DNA of 64,000 nucleotides. Source: Arthrobacter sp. KBS0703 (GTDB lineage Bacteria > Actinomycetota > Actinomycetes > Actinomycetales > Micrococcaceae). Shown here one piece after another: positions 17,621-27,315 of this stretch. Position 1 is the stretch's first letter; every line of letters begins with the position of its first letter. The notes under the pieces were generated by a model, which saw only the letters and a program-made list of their open reading frames with translations, made no database searches and was not told the origin of the DNA. The DNA is taken from positions 372,001 to 436,000 of the forward strand of contig NZ_MVDG02000001.1 of assembly GCF_002008315.2 (NCBI RefSeq), given 5' to 3'. The position numbers were made by a program, and so were the translations under genes.

Positions 17621-18460
17621 ATGGGGATATCAGTGGACCTCTTCGAAACAATCATGTTTCCGTTCAAGTGGCTTGTGTCCGTCATCATGGTGGGCATCCA
17701 TGAGGGCCTGAGCTTCGCGGGCATGCCGGCGGCAAGCGGCTGGACCTGGACGCTGTCCATCATCGGGCTGGTGCTGGTCATCCGGGCCGCCCTGATTCCC
17801 GTGTTCCTGAAGCAGATCAAGGCGCAGCGCCGGATGCGGCTTCTGCAGCCCGACCTGCAGAAGTTGCAGGACAAGTACAAGGGCAAAACCGATCCGCTGT
17901 CCCGGCAGGCCATGGCCCAGGAACAGATGGCGCTCTACAAGGAGCACGGCACCAACCCCTTCTCCGCCTGCCTGCCCCTGCTGATCCAGACGCCGTTCTT
18001 CTTCGCCCTCTTCCAGGTGCTCTCCGGGATCACCGCAGCCAAAGGCCAGGGCAGGGGCATCGGTGCCATGAGCCGCGACCAGGTGGCGCAGTTCGACGAG
18101 GCAAGCATTTTCGGCGCACCGTTGTCGGCCTCGCTGCTGCACGGAGGTGCCGGGGGCAGCCAGGCAGCGGTCACCATCCTGACCATCGTGATGATCCTGA
18201 CCATGACGGCCGCGCAGTTCGTCACGCAGAAGCACATCATGGCCATGAGCATGCCCGATGACGCCATGGCCAGCCCCTTCATGCGGCAGCAGAAGGTGCT
18301 GCTTTACATCCTGCCGATCGTGTTCGGGGTGGGCGGCGTCGTCTTTCCCATAGGCGTCCTGATCTACTGGACCGTTTCCAACCTGTGGACCATGGTGCAG
18401 CACCGCGTTGTCACCGGCCCGCCGGCGCCAGGCCACGGTGACGTCCCGCGCCCGGGGTGA
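17621..18460 (+). CDS. yidC: YidC/Oxa1-family membrane protein insertase
   Basis: 279 residues with five hydrophobic segments. The family core is visible: IPVFLKQIKAQRRMRLLQPD, a conserved amphipathic stretch with KYKGK, EQMALYKEHGTNPFSACLPLLIQTPFFFALF, and the last helices ending IYWTVSNLWTMVQHRVV. YidC helps proteins into the cytoplasmic membrane. There is no rnpA, jag or rsmG around it, so this is likely an additional copy to the one near oriC. A GTG four codons in (17633) is an alternative start. Confidence 0.87.
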   Translation: MGISVDLFETIMFPFKWLVSVIMVGIHEGLSFAGMPAASGWTWTLSIIGLVLVIRAALIPVFLKQIKAQRRMRLLQPDLQKLQDKYKGKTDPLSRQAMAQEQMALYKEHGTNPFSACLPLLIQTPFFFALFQVLSGITAAKGQGRGIGAMSRDQVAQFDEASIFGAPLSASLLHGGAGGSQAAVTILTIVMILTMTAAQFVTQKHIMAMSMPDDAMASPFMRQQKVLLYILPIVFGVGGVVFPIGVLIYWTVSNLWTMVQHRVVTGPPAPGHGDVPRPG

Positions 18461-18504
18461 CCCGCGACGGAGACCAGCCGACGCCCCTAAACCGGCAAGA
18501 AAAA

Positions 18505-18540
18505 GCCCCGCACCGCCGTCGGACGGTGCGGGGCCTTCCT
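18505..18540. terminator. bidirectional terminator between yidC and the nuclease gene
   Basis: GCCCCGCACCG and CGGTGCGGGGC form an 11-bp stem with an A-run before it and TTCCT after it. It sits between convergent genes and can serve both. Confidence 0.85.
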
Positions 18541-18552
18541 GCAGGACCGGCG

Positions 18553-19275
18553 TCAGACTTTGGTGACGCTCACCATCACGTTGGGGCATGAATCGGCATA
18601 CCGGATCAGGGCGGCCTTCTCCACGCTGTCCACGCGCAGGCCCCACCGGATCTTCACGGCGATCCACTGGCCGATGTAGGCGCATTTGTTGGCGGGCGGC
18701 ATCCACGATTCAGGTCCCCGAGCCTGCTTCGCGGAGTTCAGGGCCGCCGTCTGGGCATTCAGGGAGCGCGCGTCGCCCAGATCGTTGTAGAACGCCACCC
18801 GCCGCGCCTGCGACCAGAAGCGCGCCCCGGAGCCCCATGCCTCGTGGACCGGGACCGTGTGGTCGATTTCCACGGCCGTGGCGGAGTAGTGCGTCCGGTT
18901 ATCCCAGGTGGTCACCCAGCGTGCCGTGCGGACCGTGCACTTCCGGGTGGTGGTGTACGTCGCGGCGGCCTTCGCTTCTTGGAGGAGGACCTCGGCGCGG
19001 GTGTTCTGGCAGTCGCGGTTGGCGTCCAGCCACGTGCCGAAGTAGCGGGTCCGGTCGTAGCCTGCGTTGTTTTCGGCCGCGACCGGCAGCGACCGCGCCG
19101 CGGTGCGCAGCGTCGCCGAGTAGTAGGTGGCCGCTTCCGCCGGCACGGCGAGGCCGGCGAGGAGAAGTCCCGCGGCCAGGCCCGAGGCGGCGAGGGACCT
19201 GCCCAGGGCCGCCCGGCCGAAGAGTGAAGCTAGTGATGCCCGAATCCGGACGTGTTTGAACCGGCCTGACGGCAT
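18553..19275 (-). CDS. secreted HNH-type nuclease (DUF1524 family)
   Basis: 240 residues from the ATG at 19275, which has a GGGGGAA ribosome site. The N-terminus is an export signal: basic residues, then SLAASGLAAGLLLAGLAVP and a probable AEA cleavage site. The mature part ends in the DUF1524/HNH core: EIDHTVPVHEAWGSGA gives the DH pair, followed by FYNDLGDARSL, NSAKQARGPESWMPP and CAYIGQW. Such proteins are exported nucleases used in nutrient scavenging. Two cysteine pairs could form disulfides outside the cell. Convergent with yidC. Confidence 0.85.
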   Translation of the reverse strand: MPSGRFKHVRIRASLASLFGRAALGRSLAASGLAAGLLLAGLAVPAEAATYYSATLRTAARSLPVAAENNAGYDRTRYFGTWLDANRDCQNTRAEVLLQEAKAAATYTTTRKCTVRTARWVTTWDNRTHYSATAVEIDHTVPVHEAWGSGARFWSQARRVAFYNDLGDARSLNAQTAALNSAKQARGPESWMPPANKCAYIGQWIAVKIRWGLRVDSVEKAALIRYADSCPNVMVSVTKV

Positions 19276-19522
19276 GATTCCCCCATGTGAGTAATGAAAA
19301 TCTGATGCGCACTGATTGATGCGAAGACCAGCATGACAGCGGAAAAGCTCGGGAAGCGGGCCCTTGATCAGGTCTTGATCCAAACCTGTGCCAATGCTGC
19401 GGAGGGCCATGAGCGGGTGCGCGCCAGCGCCATCCTGTTGCCATCCGGCCATACCGAACCTAGGGTCGGATTTGCGGCTGCCCGCCCGGGAAAAGTCCGC
19501 CGCCGAACACAGGAGGGCCGCC

Positions 19523-20083
19523 ATGGCCACGCTGATCTACTCGCTCATCATGTCGCTGGACGGCTTCGTGGCGGACCGCGACGGCGACTTCGACTGGGGC
19601 GAACCCGACGCCGAGGTGCACACGTTGGTCAACGAGCTGCTGCGCCCGGTGGGGACCCACCTCTATGGCCGCCGGCTGTACGAGGTGATGGCCGCGTGGG
19701 AGGATCCGGACGCCTTCGCCGGGGAGCCGGACTACGTCCAGGATTTCGCGCAGCTGTGGAAGGCGGCCGACAAAGTGGTCTTCTCCCGGACGCTGGCCCA
19801 GCCGTCCACCGAACGGACCAAGATTGAGCGCGAGTTCGACGCCGACGCCGTCCGGCGGCTCAAGGCGGAAGCCGGACAGGACCTGATCATCGGCGGTCCG
19901 GACCTCGCCGCCTCGGCCATCCGGGCGGGCCTTGTGGACGAGTTCCAGATGTTCGTCTCGCCCTTGGCGGTTGGCGGCGGCAAGAAGTTCTTCCCGGACG
20001 ACGTCCGGCTCCGGCTCGAACTGCTCGACGAAAGGCGGTTCGGGAACGGTGTGGTCTACCTCCGCTACCGGAACCGGACCTGA
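19523..20083 (+). CDS. dihydrofolate reductase-family protein (RibD C-terminal fold)
   Basis: 186 residues from the ATG at 19523, preceded by AGGAGG. MATLIYSLIMSLDGFVADRD and the C-terminal GGPDLAASAIRAGLVDEFQM and VGGGKKFFP are the marks of the RibD C-terminal/DHFR-like family, which binds NADPH. These stand-alone proteins have no agreed substrate. The true folA is at 43.4-44.0 kb, so this is not the folate enzyme. Confidence 0.87.
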   Translation: MATLIYSLIMSLDGFVADRDGDFDWGEPDAEVHTLVNELLRPVGTHLYGRRLYEVMAAWEDPDAFAGEPDYVQDFAQLWKAADKVVFSRTLAQPSTERTKIEREFDADAVRRLKAEAGQDLIIGGPDLAASAIRAGLVDEFQMFVSPLAVGGGKKFFPDDVRLRLELLDERRFGNGVVYLRYRNRT

Positions 20084-20140
20084 CGCCTGGCCGCGCCGCG
20101 GCGGCGGCGGGACTGGGGCTCCCGGGCAGGCTGGGACACA

Positions 20141-20809
20141 ATGGGTGGCATGACCCGAATCGCTATCATCGGCGGCCACGGCAAAGTGGCCCTCCACCTG
20201 TCCGCCCTCCTCACGGAAGAGGGGCGCAGCGTCACGTCCTTCATCCGCAACCCGGACCACACCGCCGACGTCGCGGCCACCGGCGCCTCGCCGTCGGTCC
20301 TGGACGTTGAAAACTCGACGACGGCGGAAATCGCCGCCGCGCTCCGGAACCACGACGCCGTGGTCTGGTCCGCCGGTGCTGGGGGAGGGGCCCCGCAGCG
20401 CACCTACGCCGTGGACCGCGACGCCGCCATCCGGTCGATGGATGCGGCGGCGGAGGCAGGTGTGGGCCGCTACGTCATGGTGTCGTACTTCGGCGCCGGA
20501 CCGGACCACGGCGTCCCCGAGGACAACGGCTTCTTCGCTTATGCCGAGGCCAAGGCCGCCGCGGATGAATACCTGCGCGGCACGGGCCTGGACTGGACCA
20601 TCCTCGGCCCCGGCCAGCTCACCAACGGGCCGGGGAACGGCCTGATCGACGTCAACCCCGATAACTCCTGGCAGGGCGCCGAGACTTCGCGCGCCAATGT
20701 GGCGATCGTCGTGGCGGCCGTGCTCGAATTGCCGGGAATCGCCGGCAAGACCATCGAATTCCGGGACGGCACGCTCCCGGTCGCCGCCGCGCTGGAACTC
20801 GTGAAGTAG
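20141..20809 (+). CDS. NAD(P)-binding atypical SDR (NmrA/YhfK-like)
   Basis: 219-222 residues. The N-terminal IAIIGGHGKVALHLSALL is the dinucleotide-binding turn of the atypical SDRs, with YVMVSYFGAGPD in the middle and YAEAKAAADEYLRGTGLDWTI as the YxxxK region. Members are reductases or redox sensors without a fixed substrate. Two starts (ATG at 20141 and 20150) are equally good. Confidence 0.8.
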   Translation: MGGMTRIAIIGGHGKVALHLSALLTEEGRSVTSFIRNPDHTADVAATGASPSVLDVENSTTAEIAAALRNHDAVVWSAGAGGGAPQRTYAVDRDAAIRSMDAAAEAGVGRYVMVSYFGAGPDHGVPEDNGFFAYAEAKAAADEYLRGTGLDWTILGPGQLTNGPGNGLIDVNPDNSWQGAETSRANVAIVVAAVLELPGIAGKTIEFRDGTLPVAAALELVK

Positions 20810-20936
20810 CGGCCGGCGCGGCGGAGGCCAGCCGCCGTCGAAAAGGCCGCACGGTGTTCCCGGTATTGTGGAAAGGCACGGCCTGCGCCCCGTTCACGGG
20901 ACGGTGCAGGCCCAACACTCCGGGGAAAGTGAGCAC

Positions 20937-22508
20937 ATGGACCAGCTGGCACTCATCATCGGACTCCTGCTCGCCACCGTGGTGGCGGTGGGCCTGGGAG
21001 ACCGACTCCGGCTGCCCTACCCGGTCCTGATGCTCATCCTCGCCGTGGCGCTGACGTTCATCCCAGGCTTTCCGGACCTTGAGATCCCGCCCGAGCTCAT
21101 CCTGCCGATCTTCCTGCCCCCGCTGCTGTTCGCCACGGCCCAGCGCAGTTCCTGGGCCGTGTTCCGGGTGCGCTGGCGAACGCTCATCATGCTCGCTGTG
21201 GCCCTCGTAGTGATCTCCACGGCGGTGGTCGCGGGCGCGGCATGGCTGATGATCCCGGGCATCGGCATCCCGGCCGCCATCGCCCTGGGCGCCATGGTGG
21301 CCCCGCCTGACCCCGTGGCCGTCGAATCCGTGGCCGGCCGCGTCCACATGCCGCGGCGCCTCATCACGGTGCTCCAGAGTGAGGGCCTCTTCAACGACGC
21401 CGCCGCCATCGTGATCTTCCAGGCCGCAGTGGCCGCCGCGGTGGCCGGCACCAAGCTGGGGTCCGACGTCGTCCTCAAGTTCGTGGTGGGAGCTGCCCTT
21501 GCCGTGGTGGTCGGGATCGCCATGGGCTGGCTGACCGCGCTGATCACCAGGCTGGTGCAGTCCATGGTGGCCCGCAGCGCAGTCACCCTCGTGGTGCCGT
21601 TCGCCGCCTACATCCTGGCTGAAGAGTTCCACGCATCCGGCGTGATCGCCGTCGTGGTGACGGCGTTGGAGATGCAGCGCCACTCCCGCCCGCAGGATGC
21701 CGCCGAACGCGTCACGCGGACGGCCTTCTGGGACGTGGTGGAACTCCTCGTCACCGGGCTGGCCTTCGGCCTCGTGGGGCTGGAAATCCAGGACGTCATC
21801 CGCACGGAAGGCTCCGGGATCCTCGGCATGGTGGGCACCGCAGTGGTGGTCTGCATCCTGGTGTTCGCGGTGCGGTTCGGCTGGCTGGGCCTGCTGGCTC
21901 TGTCCGCCCGCAAGCGCAAGAACCTGCTGCAGCCCGCGTCCGCCAAGGAGGTCCTCATCCTGACGTGGTGCGGCATGCGCGGCCTCGCCACACTGGCGCT
22001 CGCACTGGCACTCCCGCTCACCCTCGCGGACGGCACGCCGTTCCCGGCGCGGGACGAGCTGCTGGTCATAGCCTGCGCCGTGCTGCTCGCCACGCTGGTG
22101 CTGCCGGGGCTCACCCTGCCGTGGCTGATGCGGGTCCTGAAGGCCTCCCAGGACGGCACGGAGGAGCGGGACGCGGCCCGCCTCCTGGCCAGGCGAGCCC
22201 AGGCGGCCGCGGTGGCTGCGCTCAAGGACCACGAGCTCGTCAAGGAGCTGCCGCCGGAGAAGGTGGCGCTGGTGAAGGAGAAAATGACCCGCCTGCACGC
22301 CGAACTCCTGGACGGCAGCCTGCAGAACGAAAGCCTGGCCGAGAAGCGCGAGCGCGGCCGGGAGCTGGCCATCACGGTCCAGACCATCGCCCTGGACGCC
22401 GCCCGCCAGGAGGTCGTGGCGGCCCGCAGCGAGTCGGACATGGATCCGGAAGTGGCGGACCGGGTGCTGCGCCAGCTGGACCTGCGCACCATGATCATGC
22501 CGGAATGA
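20937..22508 (+). CDS. Na+/H+ antiporter, CPA1 family
   Basis: 523 residues from the ATG at 20937. Twelve helices of the cation:proton antiporter-1 type; the ion-binding region reads ALGAMVAPPDPVAVESV and is followed by LQSEGLFNDAAAIVIFQ, the characteristic ND pair. The last 120 residues are a charged, probably coiled cytoplasmic tail. The family exports Na+ or K+ for pH and salt balance. Convergent with the ROK gene, with only 25 bases between the stops. Confidence 0.87.
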   Translation: MDQLALIIGLLLATVVAVGLGDRLRLPYPVLMLILAVALTFIPGFPDLEIPPELILPIFLPPLLFATAQRSSWAVFRVRWRTLIMLAVALVVISTAVVAGAAWLMIPGIGIPAAIALGAMVAPPDPVAVESVAGRVHMPRRLITVLQSEGLFNDAAAIVIFQAAVAAAVAGTKLGSDVVLKFVVGAALAVVVGIAMGWLTALITRLVQSMVARSAVTLVVPFAAYILAEEFHASGVIAVVVTALEMQRHSRPQDAAERVTRTAFWDVVELLVTGLAFGLVGLEIQDVIRTEGSGILGMVGTAVVVCILVFAVRFGWLGLLALSARKRKNLLQPASAKEVLILTWCGMRGLATLALALALPLTLADGTPFPARDELLVIACAVLLATLVLPGLTLPWLMRVLKASQDGTEERDAARLLARRAQAAAVAALKDHELVKELPPEKVALVKEKMTRLHAELLDGSLQNESLAEKRERGRELAITVQTIALDAARQEVVAARSESDMDPEVADRVLRQLDLRTMIMPE

Positions 22509-22533
22509 GTCGGCGGCGGAGGACGGACAGCGC

Positions 22534-23736
22534 CTAGGCCGGCAGGGACAGCTCCAGGTCCAGGGTGTTCTTCTCCACGTAATCCAGGGCGCACCTGACG
22601 GCCCCCACCGTCACGATGGAGTCGCCCAGCGGCGAAACCGCCAGCTTCGGGGCCGTCGCGGTGAACTCCTTGAGGTGACGGGCGATGGGCGCCAGCAAGA
22701 CGCCCGCCGAGTTGGCCACGGCCCCGCCGATGACCACCAGTTCCGGGTTGATGATCGTGGCGACGGCGCCAATGATCCTTGCCATCCGCTCGGCCAGCCG
22801 GTCCAGGATTCCCAGGGCCACGGTGTCTCCCGCGGCGGCGGCCGCGAAGACGTGTTCGGGTTCGACGCCCTCCTTGGCGTGCTCGCGGAGTGACGTCCTC
22901 GCTGGTCCGGCCAGCGCCTCCTCCGCCCACTCCCTGGCCAGGGCGGCGATGCCGAACGTGTTTCCCACGCCCTCCACCATGTCGAGGAACGCCAGTTCGC
23001 CGGCGCCGCCGCCGATGCCATGCAGCAGGCGCCCGTCGTCGAGCACTCCGGCACCGACACGCTCACTGGCCAGGATGACGACGACGTCGTCCACGCCTTC
23101 GGCCGCCCCGCGCCAGCGCTCGCCCAGGGCGGCGAGGTTCGCGTCGTTTTCGAGCAGCACCGTCCACCCGCGGAGCTCCTGAAGCGCGGCCTTAAGCCCG
23201 ACGTCGAAGAGCCCCCAGAACTGCTGGGCCGCCAGCACGTTTCCCTTGCGGTCCACCGGAGCGGCGATGCCGGCACAGACGGCCAGCACGGAGTCGGGGG
23301 AGGCGCCCACGCTGTGCAGGGCCACCATGGCGGTCTTGTCGATCATGGCCACGCGTTCCTCGGCGGTGATCTCGGCCAGCGCGAACGGCTGGCTGGACCG
23401 TCCCAGGACCTTGCCGCGGAGATCGGACACCACCACCGTGGCCTTGGAGTAGCCCACGTCCATCCCCAGGACGTAGCCGCCGCGTTCGTTCAGCTCGAAC
23501 CTGCGGGCCGGCCTGCCCTTTTGGTATCCGCCGAAGGCACGCTGGTTTTCCAGCTCCCGGATCCAGCCCCGATGCATGAGGTCTTCGCACACCGAGATCG
23601 CGGTCGCCCGGGTAAGGCCGGTGGCCTGCATGACGTCGGTGACGGTCACGGCCTGGGAGGCGCGCATGAAATCCAGGACAGCCCCGGCGCTCACCCGCCG
23701 CAACAGCTGGGGCGTGGCCGCCGTCATCTCGGGCAT
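22534..23736 (-). CDS. ROK-family transcriptional regulator of the sugar operon
   Basis: 400 residues. Residues 1-75 form a winged helix (VTDVMQATGLTRATAISVCEDLMHRGWI). The rest is the ROK sugar-kinase-like fold with GGYVLGMDVGYSKATVVVSDL, VCAGIAAPVD, LENDANLAALGE and NPELVVIGGAVA. The usual ROK zinc motif (CxCGxxGC) is missing; that place reads HGIGGGAGELAFLDMVEG, so ligand binding may not need zinc. It diverges from a sugar ABC operon across a promoter that holds a palindrome, which strongly suggests that it represses that operon. Confidence 0.85.
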   Translation of the reverse strand: MPEMTAATPQLLRRVSAGAVLDFMRASQAVTVTDVMQATGLTRATAISVCEDLMHRGWIRELENQRAFGGYQKGRPARRFELNERGGYVLGMDVGYSKATVVVSDLRGKVLGRSSQPFALAEITAEERVAMIDKTAMVALHSVGASPDSVLAVCAGIAAPVDRKGNVLAAQQFWGLFDVGLKAALQELRGWTVLLENDANLAALGERWRGAAEGVDDVVVILASERVGAGVLDDGRLLHGIGGGAGELAFLDMVEGVGNTFGIAALAREWAEEALAGPARTSLREHAKEGVEPEHVFAAAAAGDTVALGILDRLAERMARIIGAVATIINPELVVIGGAVANSAGVLLAPIARHLKEFTATAPKLAVSPLGDSIVTVGAVRCALDYVEKNTLDLELSLPA

Positions 23737-23765
23737 GGTGTTGACCTCCTTGTGCTTTTCACCAC

Positions 23766-23802
23766 ATAATACTTGAGGAACTAAATTTAGATTCTATATA
23801 AA
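23766..23802. promoter_or_regulatory. sugar-operon promoter with embedded ROK operator
   Basis: On the plus strand TTGAGG (23773-23778) and TATAAA (23797-23802) are 18 bases apart. The spacer contains the perfect palindrome CTAAATTTAG (23781-23790). On the minus strand TATTAT (23771-23766) is a candidate -10 for the regulator gene. A protein bound to the palindrome would cover both promoters. The AT-rich sequence stands out from its surroundings. Confidence 0.65.
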
Positions 23803-23888
23803 CTTTGAGCATGGTGGGCCGGACGGCCGCCGACCACCGGCTTTGCCTTCCAGAACCAGACCTTCACCCCTTTTGCAAAGGAGCAACC

Positions 23889-25352
23889 GTGAACAGCATC
23901 CTGAAGCACTGCCCGCCCGGACCACCCCGGCCCCTCCAGCCCAAGCCTTCCCAGTCCCCGCCCCCGCTCACGTCGGTATCCGCCCCGTGAGCGCCGCCGC
24001 GCTCAGCGGGAACGCCCTGGTTAGCGGAAATGCCGCGCTCAGCGGGAACGCGCCGGTTGGCAGGCGCGCGCTGCTGAAGTTCGCAGGCCTCGCTGGCTGT
24101 CTCTTATACACATCTAGATGTGTATAAGAGACAGCCCTCGCCCGGCTGCGGCGCCGCGCCCAGCACCCAAAACGGCGTGACCACGCTCCGGTTCATGCAG
24201 AACAAGCCCGAGGTGGTGGCCTACTTCAACCAGGTCATCAAGGATTTCGAGGCACTGAACCCGGACATCCGGGTCATCCAGGACTTCAACGAAGGCAACT
24301 TTGTTCCCGGGCTGGTCCGCAACGATCCGCCGGACGTCGTCACCCGCGGATTCGCACAGGCCACCGCCGACTTCGTCAAGAAAGGCATCTTCGCCGACCT
24401 TTCAGGCATGCCGGTGACCGCCACCATCGATCCCAAGATGCAGGAGCTCATCAGCTCCTGGGGCCAGTACAACGGGAACGAGGTCAGCGCCCTGCCCTTC
24501 TCGCTGGCGGCAGCCGGGGTCATCTACAACAGGGACATCTTCGAGGCCAAGGGCGTGGCGGTCCCCACCACCTGGGACGAGTTTGTTGCCGCCTGCGAAA
24601 CGTTCAAGGCAGCAGGCATCGCGCCGATCTACGGCACGTACAAGGATCCCTGGACCCTCGCGCAGGGCATGTTCGACTACGTCGCCGGCGGCTCGCTGGA
24701 TGTTGCGGACTTCTTCTCGAAGCTCAATGCCAGGGGCGCCGCCATCACAGCTGACGCGCCCGAGTCCTTCGCCAACAACTTCGGCCCGGCGCTGCCAAAG
24801 ATGCTGCAGCTGGCGTCCTTCGCCCAGAGCGGCGCAGCCAGCAAGAACTACGCAGACGGCAACGCCGCGTTTTCCAAGGGCCAGGCGGCGATGTACCTGC
24901 AGGGCCCGTGGGCTCTGTCCCAGCTGGTTGCAGCGAACAAGGGGATCCGGCTCGGAAGCTTCCCCCTGCCGGTGACGAACAACCCGGAGGAGACCAAAGC
25001 CCGCGTGAATGTGGACATGGCGCTCTCCATTACCCGCAACACGCCCAACATGGCCGCTGCGCAGCGGTTCGTCAACTATCTCCTGGAGCCGTCGGTGGTC
25101 AACACCTACAACGAAAAGAACGCCGCGTTCTCCCCGCTCAAGGACGCTCCCGCCGTCGAAAATCCGCAGATCAGCGGGCTGGGCGCCTCCGTCAAGGAAG
25201 CACGCTACTACCAGGGCGCCGGCACCTACTTCCCGCCGTCCGTGCCGCTGAACAACTACGTCCAGTCCTTTGTGTACGGCAAGAACGGCGAACAGTTCCT
25301 CACAGCCCTCGACGACGAATGGCGGCGCGTTGCCGAGCGCACCGCCGTCTGA
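23889..25352 (+). CDS. extracellular sugar-binding protein of an ABC importer, broken
   Basis: Solute-binding protein of the MalE/family-1 type. The GTG at 23889 has a perfect AAAGGAG site. The frame meets a TGA at about 23988; one added G restores the frame into VSAAALSGNALV and the twin-arginine-like GRRALLKFAGLA. The adapter at 24097-24134 then removes the rest of the export signal. The mature part is intact from GVTTLRFMQNKPEVVAYFNQV through LPFSLAAAGVIYNRDIFEAKGV to RYYQGAGTYFPPSVPLNNYV. It captures the sugar outside the cell for the two permeases that follow. GCGAAPS after the adapter may be the lipid-modified cysteine. Confidence 0.82.
24097..24134. other. Nextera mate-pair junction adapter in consensus
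   Basis: Full 38-bp mosaic-end palindrome inside the signal region of the sugar-binding protein gene. No flanking 9-base repeat. Confidence 0.97.
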
Positions 25353-25377
25353 CACCCGCCCGACTCCAGGAGCCCCA

Positions 25378-26331
25378 ATGACCGCAACATCCCGGGTGGC
25401 CCAGACAGCCCCTCCCGCAGGACGCAACGCACCGACTTCCGCCTCCGCCAAAACCACAACCGTCCGGTCCGGGAACAGAATCGATCCCACGTACTACTGG
25501 ATGATCGTTCCCGTCCTGGCACTCTTCGCCTTTTTCATCACCCTTCCGGCCCTCGTGGGCGTCTTTTTCAGCCTCACGAACTACGCCGGCTACGGCGACT
25601 GGAAGTTCATCGGACTGTCCAACTACGTCAACATCTTCAAGGACCCGGCGGTCCTTCAGTCCTACATCTTCACGTTCGTCTTCGCCCTGGCCACCACCGT
25701 GGTGGTCAACGTCGTGGCCCTGGCGATCGCCTTGGGCCTGAACGCCAAGATCAAGTGGCGCACGGGCATCCGCACCGTGTTCTTCATCCCCATGGTGCTG
25801 TCGGCCCTGATCGTGTCCTTCGTGTTCAACTACCTGTTCTCCAACACCCTTCCAGTGCTGGCTGAGCGGCTCGGTGTGACGCCGCTCGCCACGAGCATCC
25901 TCGCCAACGAGAACCTCGCCTGGCTCGCCATCGTGCTGGTCACGGTGTGGCAGGCGGCCCCCGGCGCCACCATCATCTACCTGGCAGGGCTGCAGAGCGT
26001 GCCGTCCGAAGTGTACGAAGCCGCTGACCTCGACGGCGCGGGTAGTTTCCGGCAGTTCATGAGCCTGACCCTGCCGCTGATCCTCGGCTACCTCGTGATC
26101 AATGTGATCCTGGGGTTCAAGGGCTTCCTGGGGACCTACGAGATCATCGTGGGACTCACGGGTGGCGGCCCCGGCATGGCAACCCAGTCGGTGGCGATGC
26201 GCATCTTCTCCGGCTTTACCGGCGGCGACTACTCCTACCAGATGGCCAACGCCGTCATCTATTTCCTGATCACCCTGCTGATCTCCGTCATCCAGCTGCG
26301 CCTCATCCAGCGCCGGGGGGTTTCACTCTAA
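25378..26331 (+). CDS. sugar ABC transporter permease (MalF/UgpA type)
   Basis: 317 residues from the ATG at 25378 (CCAGGAGCCCCA ribosome region). A polar N-terminus of about 35 residues precedes six helices. The cytoplasmic coupling loop EAADLDGAGSFRQFMSLTLPL is the EAA motif that contacts the ATPase. The stop TAATG overlaps the next gene's start. No ATP-binding subunit is encoded in this operon. Confidence 0.9.
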   Translation: MTATSRVAQTAPPAGRNAPTSASAKTTTVRSGNRIDPTYYWMIVPVLALFAFFITLPALVGVFFSLTNYAGYGDWKFIGLSNYVNIFKDPAVLQSYIFTFVFALATTVVVNVVALAIALGLNAKIKWRTGIRTVFFIPMVLSALIVSFVFNYLFSNTLPVLAERLGVTPLATSILANENLAWLAIVLVTVWQAAPGATIIYLAGLQSVPSEVYEAADLDGAGSFRQFMSLTLPLILGYLVINVILGFKGFLGTYEIIVGLTGGGPGMATQSVAMRIFSGFTGGDYSYQMANAVIYFLITLLISVIQLRLIQRRGVSL

Positions 26332-27263
26332 TGACCGCTTCCACACTTTCCGACACCCTGGCCGTAGCCGCGGCTCCCGCACGCAAGGCCGGCCGCTCCG
26401 GCCTCTCCGGCGGCCCCCGACGCCCCCGCCGCTCCGGCCGCGAGGGCTACAAGGTCAACTGGTGGCTCACCGCGCTGATGATCGTGGCCTCGCTGACGGT
26501 CCTGCTGCCGCTGTACTTCACCGTGGCCATGGCGCTGAAGTCACCGGACCAGATCGGTACGGGAACGGGACTGGCCTGGCCCACGCCGATGAACTGGGAA
26601 AACTTCTCGGCGGCCTACGTTTCCACGGACTTCCCGCGGGCGTTCATGTCCACCGCCTTTGTCACAGTGCTGAGCGTCCTCGGTTCGCTGGCCAGCAGTT
26701 CGCTTGTGGCCTACGCCATCGCGCGGAACTGGAACCGGAGGTTCTTCCGCGGCTCCTTCATCTACCTGCTCTCGGCCATGTTCATCCCGCTCCCGGTGAT
26801 CATCCTGCCGCTGATCAAGCAGACCGCACTCCTTGGCCTGGACAACCCGGCCGGCGTCGTGTTCCTGCACGTGCTCGGCGGGATTTCGTTCAACACCCTG
26901 CTCTACATCGCCTTCGTCCGCTCCATCCCGGTGGAGCTGGAGGAATCGGCCCGCATGGACGGCGCCACCACGTGGCAGGTGTTCCGCAAGATCATCTTCC
27001 CGCTGCTGGCCCCCATGAACGCGACCGTGGGCATCTTCGCCTTCCTCGGCTCCTGGAACGACTTCCTGCTGCCCCAGATGATGATCGCCGACCCCTCCCT
27101 CCAGACCCTCCCCGTGGTGCAGATGCTGTTCCAGGGCGAGTTCAACACCAACTACAGCCTCGCGTTCGCGTCCTACCTGATGGCCATGGCCCCCACATTG
27201 GTGGTTTACATCCTGGCCCAGCGTTGGGTACTCTCCGGAGTCATGCGCGGGGCCGTTAAATAG
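26331..27263 (+). CDS. sugar ABC transporter permease (MalG/UgpE type)
   Basis: 310 residues, starting inside the stop of the preceding permease. The N-terminal 40 residues are Arg/Pro/Gly rich and cytoplasmic. The six-helix core contains the EAA loop EESARMDGATTWQVFRKIIFPL. It pairs with the MalF-type protein to form the channel. Confidence 0.9.
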   Translation: MTASTLSDTLAVAAAPARKAGRSGLSGGPRRPRRSGREGYKVNWWLTALMIVASLTVLLPLYFTVAMALKSPDQIGTGTGLAWPTPMNWENFSAAYVSTDFPRAFMSTAFVTVLSVLGSLASSSLVAYAIARNWNRRFFRGSFIYLLSAMFIPLPVIILPLIKQTALLGLDNPAGVVFLHVLGGISFNTLLYIAFVRSIPVELEESARMDGATTWQVFRKIIFPLLAPMNATVGIFAFLGSWNDFLLPQMMIADPSLQTLPVVQMLFQGEFNTNYSLAFASYLMAMAPTLVVYILAQRWVLSGVMRGAVK

Positions 27264-27315
27264 ACCCATCAACCCAGTCCAGCAACAACCCCAACCACAA
27301 GAAAAGGATCATCCC

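Noticed and set aside
23993..24060. The SGNA-like repeats in the binding-protein leader as a CRISPR-like or tandem array
   Set aside because: Three short imperfect coding repeats of about 24-30 bases with no spacers; they are part of the protein leader.
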